Source: Chloroflexota bacterium (lineage in GTDB: Bacteria; Chloroflexota; Anaerolineae; Anaerolineales; JACQED01). From it: DNA of 12,343 nucleotides. Both the position numbers and the translations under genes were made by a program. Position 1 is the stretch's first letter. The number at the start of each line of letters is the position of its first letter. The stretch is taken from assembly GCA_016200785.1 (NCBI GenBank), contig JACQED010000248.1, forward strand, positions 1 through 12,343, given 5' to 3'. A model generated the notes under the pieces. It saw only the letters and a program-made list of their open reading frames with translations. It searched no databases and was not told the origin of the DNA. Of the stretch, positions 5,715 to 11,922 are shown in pieces.

Positions 5715-6907
5715 TTGCCCATTCCCTCCTCGTAGACATTGACCGTCTCCCGCGCCGTCTTCTCCCAGCTGAATTTGGCCGCCTGGGCCAGACCTTTTTC
5801 GCGAAGGTCATCGGCCAGATTCTCTTGAACGATAGTCGCGATGATCGCCGCGCCGATTGAGCGCGCGTCGTCCGGCGAAACAAGATAAGCAGCGTCCCCG
5901 GCGACTTCGGCCAGTGATCCCGCGGAGGTCGTGATCACCGGCGTGCCACAGGCCATCGCCTCCAGCACTGGCAGGCCAAAACCCTCGTAGCGCGATGGAA
6001 ACACAAAACACGCCGCGCCGCGATACAGCCCGGGCTTATCGGCCTCGTCAACGTGTCCGATGAACCGCACGCCTTCGGCGATCTTCAGGCCGGCGGCCTG
6101 CGCCGGATAATCGGCGAAGAATGCGTCGCTGCGCGGGGGAAGCCTGCCGGCAATGACGAGTGGATACGCTTCGCCGATTGAATCTGCCGCCCACGTCCAT
6201 GCGGCGATCAGCGTGCCGACGTTCTTGCGCGGATCGAAGCCGCCGAGATAGAGAACGTAGGAATCCGGCAGGCTGTATTTCTCCTTCAGGGCAGGGTCGA
6301 GGTCGAACGAGTTCGATGGCCGATACTCCGGCCCGGCGGCGAGATGGATCGCGCGCACTTTGGCCGACGGCAGGCCGAGGTGGGCGAGCACGTCGGCGCG
6401 GGATGATTCTGAGTCGGCGATCACGAACGCCGCCCCGGTTGTCGCCGCCGAGACGAGAGCCGTGTAGAGCCGCGCGACGAGTGACCCGCGATACTCCGGC
6501 AGGATCAGCGGGATGAGATCATGGACGGTTACGACGATGGGCACAGGCGATCGCAAGGGCGGCGCCCAATACGGAACGTGAGCCAGATCGGCGTGGAGAA
6601 CGCGGCAGGACTGCGGGAAAGTCAACTGCTCGAAGATCACTTTGCCGAGATTCGAGCGAGAGATGGGAGAGGGGGCGACGTGAAGCGTGACTCTTCCCAC
6701 GGGGACTGGCCTGAAGGCCGTTCGCGATGATACGTGATGCGTGATGCGTGAAGCGTGACTCGTGAAGCCTGAAATGTGAGGAGGAACAACGATGATGTAT
6801 TCGTGTTCCGGCGCGGCTTCCGGGAGATACTCGGCTAGCGCGCACAAATATTGTCCGCTTCCCGTGTGTGGCTGATCCCAGAACCAGCCGTTGAGCGCGA
6901 TCCTCAT
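5684..6907 (-). CDS. GT4-family glycosyltransferase
   Basis: 407 residues, GT-B fold, cytosolic or peripherally membrane-bound. The N-terminal domain begins MRIALNGWFW and has the acceptor-side loop HTGSGQYL (14-21) and TVHDLIP (127-133). The C-terminal donor domain has YLGGFDPRKNV (220-230), RFIGHV (281-286) and the E-x7-E motif in SRYEGFGLPVLEAMACGTPV (305-324; E308 and E316). These are the standard retaining GT4 signatures (Glycos_transf_1); donor and acceptor cannot be read from them. ATG 6907 is preferred to GTG 6919 because it overlaps the J-protein stop as ATGA, a typical coupled start. Residues 43-77 come from a heptamer array inserted in the N-terminal domain. The last ten residues (KRETKGNKGN region) come from a nonamer array and have no counterpart in the usual family fold. 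GalE upstream could supply a UDP-hexose donor (inference). Confidence 0.9.
   Translation of the reverse strand: MRIALNGWFWDQPHTGSGQYLCALAEYLPEAAPEHEYIIVVPPHISGFTSHASRITHHVSSRTAFRPVPVGRVTLHVAPSPISRSNLGKVIFEQLTFPQSCRVLHADLAHVPYWAPPLRSPVPIVVTVHDLIPLILPEYRGSLVARLYTALVSAATTGAAFVIADSESSRADVLAHLGLPSAKVRAIHLAAGPEYRPSNSFDLDPALKEKYSLPDSYVLYLGGFDPRKNVGTLIAAWTWAADSIGEAYPLVIAGRLPPRSDAFFADYPAQAAGLKIAEGVRFIGHVDEADKPGLYRGAACFVFPSRYEGFGLPVLEAMACGTPVITTSAGSLAEVAGDAAYLVSPDDARSIGAAIIATIVQENLADDLREKGLAQAAKFSWEKTARETVNVYEEGMGKRETKGNKGN
6678..6780. repeat. Heptamer array with consensus GCGTGAA and palindromic core in the GT4 gene
   Basis: Two heptamers (ACGTGAA, GCGTGAC; 6678-6691), a spacer with the perfect palindromic hairpin GGCCTGAAGGCC (6708-6719), then seven phased heptamers (ACGTGAT, GCGTGAT, GCGTGAA, GCGTGAC, TCGTGAA, GCCTGAA, ATGTGAG; 6732-6780). 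It is read on the minus strand as residues 43-77 of the GT4 enzyme. It shares consensus and layout (array, hairpin core, array) with 4508-4590. Confidence 0.8.
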
Positions 6908-7500
6908 CGCCGCAGCCACAGCCAGGCGATGGGGATCATTGCAATGAAAATACCGGTGAGCATCAGCGCGAATTCACCGACGGTGAAGGTCAACAGACCC
7001 CCGATGTGGAGCACTCGCTGGCCGGTGAGAAATTCGCCGAAGGCTTGAAGGGGCTGAGGCGCGTTCTCGCCGCCGACGAGTCCAAAGTAGACGCCGACGG
7101 CGAGCAGCGCGAGCGCAAAGGCGATGGCCGACCAGAAGATCGTCGCGCGCCTCTGCATCTCCGGATCGTCGCGCAGATCGATTTTGATTTGCGCCGGGTC
7201 AATCGGCTCGATCGGCGGCGCGGGTCTCGCCGGCGGGGGGGGAGGGTGGGCGTCGTCGTAGTTCGCACGGCGCACCGGATCGGACAGCAGAGTGTAGGCC
7301 TCGTTCAGGCGCTTCATCTGCGTCTCAGCCCAGGCCCTCTTCTCCGGTGGATTCGCGTCCGGGTGATACTGCTTCGCCAGCGCGTGATAGGCCTGCCGTA
7401 GTTCGTCTGCGGTGGCGTAGGGCGAGACGCCGAGAATTTTGTACGGGGTAGGGACGGCCCGGCGGGGCGTCTCGGCATTGCGCGATCTAGCCATACCCAT
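6904..7500 (-). CDS. Membrane-anchored J-domain (DnaJ-like) protein
   Basis: 198 residues. A J domain occupies about 18-83: YKILGVSPYAT (20-30), the HPD triad at 46-48 that stimulates DnaK ATPase, and LNEAYTLLSDPVRRANYD (65-82). A Pro-rich linker follows (about 85-103), then membrane segments near 120-141 and 165-196. There is no G/F-rich, zinc-finger or DnaJ C-terminal substrate domain, so this is a class C J-protein tethering the J domain at the inner face of the membrane. It likely recruits DnaK to membrane clients, possibly the neighbouring polytopic enzymes (inference). ATG 7500 overlaps the galE 3' end by 14 bp; ATG 7494 is an equally possible start and neither has a strong Shine-Dalgarno. 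Its stop overlaps the GT4 start (ATGA). Confidence 0.88.
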   Translation of the reverse strand: MGMARSRNAETPRRAVPTPYKILGVSPYATADELRQAYHALAKQYHPDANPPEKRAWAETQMKRLNEAYTLLSDPVRRANYDDAHPPPPPARPAPPIEPIDPAQIKIDLRDDPEMQRRATIFWSAIAFALALLAVGVYFGLVGGENAPQPLQAFGEFLTGQRVLHIGGLLTFTVGEFALMLTGIFIAMIPIAWLWLRR

Positions 7501-8461
7501 TCGGATGCGAACGGTGCCATTCCCAGGCCGTTGCGATGATCGTCCTGAGATCGGCGTACCGGGGCCTCCAGCCGAGTTCGCGCTTGATCTTGTCGGACGA
7601 GGCCACGAGGCGCGGCGCGTCGCCGGGGCGGCGCGGATGTTCCTCTGCCGGGAGCGAGTGGCCGGTCACTTCGCGCGCGACGTCGATCACCTCCTTCACC
7701 GAGTAGCCTATGCCGTTGCCGAGATTGTAGACCAGCACGGACTCTGTGCCGAGCGCGTCGAGCGCGAGCAGGTGAGCCGAGACGAGGTCGGCGATGTGGA
7801 TGTAATCGCGGATGCACGTGCCATCGGGCGTGGGGTAGTCCGTGCCGAAAATGTGCGCGGCTTCGTTCTGGCCCAGCGCGACGCGCAGGACGCGCGGGAT
7901 GAGATGACTCTCAGGCTGGTGAGCCTCGCCCCTGCCGGGCAGCGCGCCGCTGGCGTTGAAGTAGCGCAGGGCGGCGTAATGCAGGCCGTGAACCAGTGAA
8001 TACCACTTCAGCATCTGCTCGATCATTAACTTCGTCTCGCCGTAAACGTTGGCCGGTGCGATGGGGGCCGTCTCAGCCAGTGGTTCGTCACTGCTGGCGT
8101 AAACGGCGGCGGTCGAAGATAGGACGAACCGCTTCACGCTGTGCCGCGCCGCCGTGTCAATCACATTGATCGAGGCGGCGACGTTGTTGCGAAAATAAAG
8201 GCCGGGCTTTTCCATGCTCTCGCCGGCCTCGATGAAGGCGGCGAAGTGCATCACGGCCTCGAATGAGTCGCCCCCGAACACGGCGTCGAGCGCGGCCTGA
8301 TTGCCGATGTCGCCGAGGATGAAGTGCGCGCCCTCTGGCACGGCGGCCCGATGGCCGCGCGAGAGGTTATCGAAGACGGTGACGCCGTGTCCTGCGTCGA
8401 GCAGGGCTTGCGCCGCCGCGGAGCCGATGTAGCCGGCGCCGCCGGTTACCAGGATTCGCAT
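7487..8461 (-). CDS. galE: UDP-glucose 4-epimerase
   Basis: 324 residues, near the normal GalE length. It interconverts UDP-glucose and UDP-galactose in the cytosol using bound NAD, feeding galactose-containing glycans. An N-terminal Rossmann fold has GGAGYIGS (7-14) and DNLSRG (31-36). The catalytic triad of the extended short-chain dehydrogenase family is visible: SST (115-117), Y140 and K144 in YGETK. Also present are LRYFNASGA (165-173), DGTCIRDYIHIADL (213-226) and YNLGNG (245-250), all standard for GalE. The start at 8461 gives the exact MRILVTGGAGYIGS beginning; longer upstream frames run into the helicase gene. Its ATG shares one base with the helicase stop (TAATG), with GGAAGGA (8464-8470) immediately before it, implying translational coupling. 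Epimerases of related specificity (for example UDP-GlcNAc) cannot be excluded by eye. Confidence 0.95.
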   Translation of the reverse strand: MRILVTGGAGYIGSAAAQALLDAGHGVTVFDNLSRGHRAAVPEGAHFILGDIGNQAALDAVFGGDSFEAVMHFAAFIEAGESMEKPGLYFRNNVAASINVIDTAARHSVKRFVLSSTAAVYASSDEPLAETAPIAPANVYGETKLMIEQMLKWYSLVHGLHYAALRYFNASGALPGRGEAHQPESHLIPRVLRVALGQNEAAHIFGTDYPTPDGTCIRDYIHIADLVSAHLLALDALGTESVLVYNLGNGIGYSVKEVIDVAREVTGHSLPAEEHPRRPGDAPRLVASSDKIKRELGWRPRYADLRTIIATAWEWHRSHPNGYG

Positions 8462-10647
8462 TATCCTTCCAAGAGTTCGAGATTTGCCATACTTGCCGCC
8501 AGCCGCTTCAAGCCAACGGCCTCGAACGCGATGCTCACGATCTCGTCGCCGCCGGAGGCCTTGCTCTCGATCACGATGCCTTCGCCGAACGACGAATGAT
8601 TCACCCGCTGGCCGGTGCGGAATCGCAAAACGACCGGCTGTGCGGCGGCAGGTTTCGATCCGCCGTCCCACGTCGTCGCCCGCGCATACGCGGAAGCCAC
8701 GTTGGCTTTGCGCCCCGTCCGCCTGGGCGTGTGGCCGGCGACCAGATGGTCGGGGATATCTTCGAGAAAGCGCGACGGCTGGCTGACGTCGGATTCGCCG
8801 TACTGCGTCCGCCGGAATGCGCGCAGGAGATACAACCGGTCTTTGGCGCGCGTGAGGCCGACGTACATCAGCCGGCGCTCTTCGGCCATCTGCTCCGGGT
8901 CGTCGAACGAGCGCTGGTGGGGCAGAATGCCGTCGTCGAGGCCGAGGATGAAGACAACCGGGAACTCCAGCCCTTTGGCCGCGTGCAGGGTGAGCAGTGT
9001 CGGCGCCTGGCCGTCTTCGGCCAGGTTGTCAACATCCGAGACGAGCGAGACCTCCTCCAGAAATCCAGTGAGGTGGGCGTCCGGGCTTTCGGCGGCCACA
9101 CCGCGCAATTCTACAACGTTGTCCCACCGGTCGAGGCCTTCGTCAGTGCCGTCGTTGAGGTAATTGTGATAGCCGATTTGATCGAGGATCACATCCATCA
9201 GTTGAACGACTGACAATTCGGCGCGAGCGGTATGCCAGTAGTTCAACTGACGCCCGAAATCGGCGAGAGCCTTGAGGGCTTTACCCGTCACGGCGAGTTG
9301 GACCTCTGCCGGAGGCTCTTGCCCGAGGCCGCGCAGAATATCGCCCATCGGCACGCCGTTCGCCGCTGCACAGGCTTGCAGGGCTTCGATCGTCTTCGGC
9401 CCGATCCCGCGTGGCGGGACGTTGAGCACGCGCGCGAGGCTGACCGAGTCGGCGGGGTTGTGAACGAGGCGGAGGTACGCGAGCAAGTCTTTGATCTCGC
9501 GCCGGGCGTAGAAGCGCGTGGCCCCGACCAGCCGGTAGGGGAGGCCAGCCCGGATGAAGGCGTCTTCGACCGCGCGCGATTGCGCGTTGGTGCGGTACAT
9601 GACCGCGCATTCGCCGGGTGAAAGACCATCTTGCATGGTCAGCGTCGCGATGGTCTCGACGACGAACTGGGCCTCTTCGTCTTCGTTGTACGCCTCGTAG
9701 ACGGTCAGCCGCTCGCCGTGCCCGCGCTCGGTGAACAGCGACTTGCGCGTTCGGTTGGGATTCCTGTCGATCACCGCCATCGCCGCGTCGAGGATCGTCT
9801 GCGTCGAGCGGTAGTTCTGCTCGAGCAGAACCGTCAGCGCATCGGGGTGGTCGTCCTGAAAGCGGTGCACGTTGCGGTAGTCGGCCCCTCTCCACCGATA
9901 AATCGCCTGATCCACATCGCCCACGGCAAACAGGTTACGATTGACCGCCGCCAGTTGCCGAAGCATCGCGTACTGAGCGGTGTTCGTGTCCTGAAATTCG
10001 TCCACCAGAATATGCTCGTATTGCTGCTGATACTTCGCCAGCACGTCGGGGTGGTCGTCGAAGAGCATGACGATGCCCATGAGCAGGTCGTCGAAATCGA
10101 GGGCATTGTTCTCGTGGAGAAGGGCCTGATAGCGCGCGTAAACGCGCCCGGCGATCTCGGCGAAATATGTTTCGGCGCGGAACGCCTCGGGCGTAATGAG
10201 CTCGTTCTTGGCCTTGGAGATCGCATTCAGCATCGACTGCGGGCGATACTGCTTCTCGTCCAGATCGAGATCGCGCAAGGCCTGCTTGGCGAGCGCGACT
10301 TGATCCGACTCGTCGAAGATGACGAAGTCGCTCGTGACCGGGAGGTGGGCGGCCTCGCGCCTCAGGAGTCGCGCGCAGATCGAGTGGAAGGTGCCGATGG
10401 TCAGCCCGCGCAGACTGCCGCCGAGCACCGTTTCGATCCGTCCCCGCATCTCGCGCGCCGCCTTGTTGGTGAACGTAACCGCCATGATGCGATAGGGCGG
10501 CACGGCCACGTGGCCGACGAGATAGGCGGCGCGATGTGTGAGGACGCGCGTCTTGCCACTGCCCGGCCCGGCCAGCACCAGCACTGGCCCGTTGCCGGCA
10601 GTCACAGCCTGTCGTTGTGCGGAGTTGAGGCCGGAGAGGAGATCCAT
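8461..10647 (-). CDS. pcrA: PcrA/UvrD-type superfamily 1A DNA helicase
   Basis: 728 residues, the usual PcrA/UvrD length. It is an ATP-dependent 3'-5' DNA translocase of repair and replication-transcription conflict. All motifs are present in order: Q motif LNSAQRQAV (7-15), Walker A AGPGSGKT (26-33), TFTNKAAREM (58-67), Walker B VDEFQDTN (215-222), GDVDQAIYRWRGA (243-255), NYRST (278-282), TLHAAKGLEFPVVF (553-566), and EERRLMYVGLTRAKDRLYL (589-607). The C-terminal part (671-728, GQRVNHSSFGEGIVI) matches the Tudor-like PcrA tail that contacts RNA polymerase in well-studied members. ATG 10647 begins directly at the helicase domain; the frame extends upstream but would overlap the cupin. A GGAG lies about 15 bases upstream in the cupin stop region. 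PcrA versus UvrD naming is a family convention only. Confidence 0.95.
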   Translation of the reverse strand: MDLLSGLNSAQRQAVTAGNGPVLVLAGPGSGKTRVLTHRAAYLVGHVAVPPYRIMAVTFTNKAAREMRGRIETVLGGSLRGLTIGTFHSICARLLRREAAHLPVTSDFVIFDESDQVALAKQALRDLDLDEKQYRPQSMLNAISKAKNELITPEAFRAETYFAEIAGRVYARYQALLHENNALDFDDLLMGIVMLFDDHPDVLAKYQQQYEHILVDEFQDTNTAQYAMLRQLAAVNRNLFAVGDVDQAIYRWRGADYRNVHRFQDDHPDALTVLLEQNYRSTQTILDAAMAVIDRNPNRTRKSLFTERGHGERLTVYEAYNEDEEAQFVVETIATLTMQDGLSPGECAVMYRTNAQSRAVEDAFIRAGLPYRLVGATRFYARREIKDLLAYLRLVHNPADSVSLARVLNVPPRGIGPKTIEALQACAAANGVPMGDILRGLGQEPPAEVQLAVTGKALKALADFGRQLNYWHTARAELSVVQLMDVILDQIGYHNYLNDGTDEGLDRWDNVVELRGVAAESPDAHLTGFLEEVSLVSDVDNLAEDGQAPTLLTLHAAKGLEFPVVFILGLDDGILPHQRSFDDPEQMAEERRLMYVGLTRAKDRLYLLRAFRRTQYGESDVSQPSRFLEDIPDHLVAGHTPRRTGRKANVASAYARATTWDGGSKPAAAQPVVLRFRTGQRVNHSSFGEGIVIESKASGGDEIVSIAFEAVGLKRLAASMANLELLEG

Positions 10648-10658
10648 AGAGAGTCGGT

Positions 10659-10997
10659 TTACTCCGGCATGAGTCCCGACCGGCGCACGTGGAAAGACAG
10701 ATAGACAAAATCTGCCCGAGTCGAGCGCAGGCCGCGCGCCGAGCCTTTGGGAATGAAGAAGAAATGTCCGGGCCGCAAGCGATACTCGATCCCGTCGAGC
10801 GCCAGCGCGCCCTCGCCGCGCAAAACCACGCCGGCCACGTCCACCTCGTCGTTGACGTGATGCGGCACTCCCTCGCCTTTGTCGAAGTAGACGAGATTGA
10901 AGTCCAGATCGGCGCTCTCGAACGCGAATATGGTCCCGTAGTGCCCCGATTCGCGGGTGAAGGCGTTCAGGTCTACGATTTGGGGAGTCGATGTCAT
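10659..10997 (-). CDS. Small single-domain cupin protein
   Basis: 112 residues from ATG 10997. One cupin barrel: motif 1 around GVPHHVNDEVDVAGVVLRGEG (43-63), with H46, H47 and E51 as candidate metal ligands, and motif 2 around RPGHFFFIPKGSARGL (75-90). In the usual motif 2 a histidine follows PxG by three residues; here that position is R88, so the metal site may be three-ligand or altered. Family members range from sugar isomerases to regulators and stress sensors, so no substrate can be assigned. The start is chosen because the extended -10 promoter lies only about 20 bases upstream; the longer frame from 11051 would put the promoter inside the gene. It is first in the operon, 11 bp before the helicase. 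Confidence 0.82.
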   Translation of the reverse strand: MTSTPQIVDLNAFTRESGHYGTIFAFESADLDFNLVYFDKGEGVPHHVNDEVDVAGVVLRGEGALALDGIEYRLRPGHFFFIPKGSARGLRSTRADFVYLSFHVRRSGLMPE

Positions 10998-11016
10998 AGC
11001 GTCCCGTGGAGGGCCG

Positions 11017-11025
11017 AGTATAGCA
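11017..11025 (-). promoter_or_regulatory. Extended -10 promoter of the cupin-led operon
   Basis: Minus strand TGCTATACT: TATACT (11022-11017) preceded by the TGN extension (11025-11024). No good -35 is seen, as is common for extended -10 promoters. The expected transcription start is near 11010, so the leader before ATG 10997 would be only about 13 bases. It is the only promoter-like sequence noted upstream of the coupled cupin-pcrA-galE-J-GT4-GT117 series. Confidence 0.55.
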
Positions 11026-11058
11026 CAGGACAGCCTTCCGTATTCTCCCACTACCGAT

Positions 11059-11064
11059 TAGAAT
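11059..11064 (+). promoter_or_regulatory. Possible -10 box of a leaderless HAD gene transcript
   Basis: TAGAAT overlaps the first ATG (11063). If used, transcription would begin close to the second in-frame ATG at 11072, giving a leaderless message starting MIQGVIFDLG, the beginning most like other family members. No convincing -35 is visible. Confidence 0.3.
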
Positions 11065-11821
11065 GGCCCACATGATTCAGGGCGTCATTTTCGATCTCGG
11101 CTCGACGTTGATCCGCTACGAGGGCGACGAGAAAGAAACACAGGATCGCATGATAGCGGACCTGGCCGACTACTTGCTGACGGCTGGCGTGCCAATCGAG
11201 CAGACCACCTTCAGTTCGACATTCGCCGCGAGGTTGAATGAGTTCTTCGCCCAACGCTTGCGCGACTGGGTGGAAGTGACCGCGGCTTACATACTGCGCG
11301 AGACGCTGGAGGAGTTGGGCCTGCCGCGCCTGCCGCCGGAGCGAGTTGAGCGCGCGCTCGAAGCCTATTTTGCGTACAGCGAGACCCGCTGGCGGCCCAT
11401 GCCCGACGCCGACGCTACACTGGCGCGCCTCGCGGAAGAGGGCTATCGTCTCGGCCTCATCTCGAACGCCAGTGACGAAGCCAACGTGCAGAGGCTCATT
11501 GATACCGCCGGGCTGCGCCGGTGGTTCGATCCAATTCTGGTATCGGCGGCCCTCGGCATTAGGAAACCGAATCCGCGCATTTTTGAAATGGCGCTCGAGG
11601 CCTGGGGCACGCCGCCGGAAGCGGTTGTGGTGGTCGGGGATACGCTCGGGGCCGATGTGCTGGGCGCGCAACTGACCGGTATGCGAAGCGTGTGGCTGGA
11701 CAGCCGGGCCGACGCGCCGCCCAACGAAGCGCATCGCGACACGATTCGCCCCGACGTGACGATCCACGGGCTGGCCGAACTGCCTGCGGTGTTGCGCGCG
11801 TTGGGTCAGGGCGACACGTAA
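11063..11821 (+). CDS. HAD-superfamily hydrolase (HAD-IA, haloacid dehalogenase-like)
   Basis: 252 residues, cytosolic phosphatase-type fold with an alpha-helical cap inserted after motif I (about 20-105). Motif I is FDLGSTL (10-16) with nucleophile D11; the usual second aspartate (D+2) is glycine, as in several HAD-IA lineages. Motif II is LISNAS (132-137, S134), motif III K168 in GIRKPNP, and motif IV VVGDTLGADVLGA (190-202) with D193 and D198. The likely reaction is hydrolysis of a small phosphorylated metabolite; the substrate cannot be inferred. The start could be ATG 11063 or ATG 11072 (see the -10 box); neither has a Shine-Dalgarno. It is divergent from the cupin operon across a 65-bp gap and convergent with the YSGWAGG-repeat gene. 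Confidence 0.88.
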   Translation: MAHMIQGVIFDLGSTLIRYEGDEKETQDRMIADLADYLLTAGVPIEQTTFSSTFAARLNEFFAQRLRDWVEVTAAYILRETLEELGLPRLPPERVERALEAYFAYSETRWRPMPDADATLARLAEEGYRLGLISNASDEANVQRLIDTAGLRRWFDPILVSAALGIRKPNPRIFEMALEAWGTPPEAVVVVGDTLGADVLGAQLTGMRSVWLDSRADAPPNEAHRDTIRPDVTIHGLAELPAVLRALGQGDT

Positions 11822-11854
11822 ATCGCGAACGAGGCGAGATGGAAGCATGAAAGA

Positions 11855-11888
11855 ACAACGCCACTTGGATCAGACCAAGTGGCGTTGT
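11855..11888. terminator. Perfect 14-bp hairpin between convergent genes, bidirectional terminator
   Basis: ACAACGCCACTTGG (11855-11868) pairs without mismatch with CCAAGTGGCGTTGT (11875-11888) around a 6-base loop. It lies 33 bases after the HAD stop and 34 bases after the stop of the convergent gene. Downstream U-runs are weak on both strands (GGTTC on plus, TCTTTC on minus), so termination may need a factor. Confidence 0.75.
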
Positions 11889-11922
11889 GGTTCAACGTCA
11901 AGCGAGTGGCGCGTGAGAGATC

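Noticed and set aside
5680..5883. Upstream extension of the GT117-type gene to 5883
   Set aside because: It would overlap the GT4 gene by 200 bases and adds Arg-rich sequence; the ATG at 5679 immediately precedes the first membrane segment and follows the GT4 stop by 4 bp.
8462..8671. Upstream extension of galE to 8671
   Set aside because: The added residues are an Arg-rich shadow of the helicase C-terminus; GalE proteins start at the Rossmann strand MRILVTGG.
9631..10704. Long plus-strand open frame (357 codons) opposite the helicase
   Set aside because: It is antisense to a helicase with every SF1 motif intact; the translation shows no domain and reflects GC-rich codon-position shadowing.
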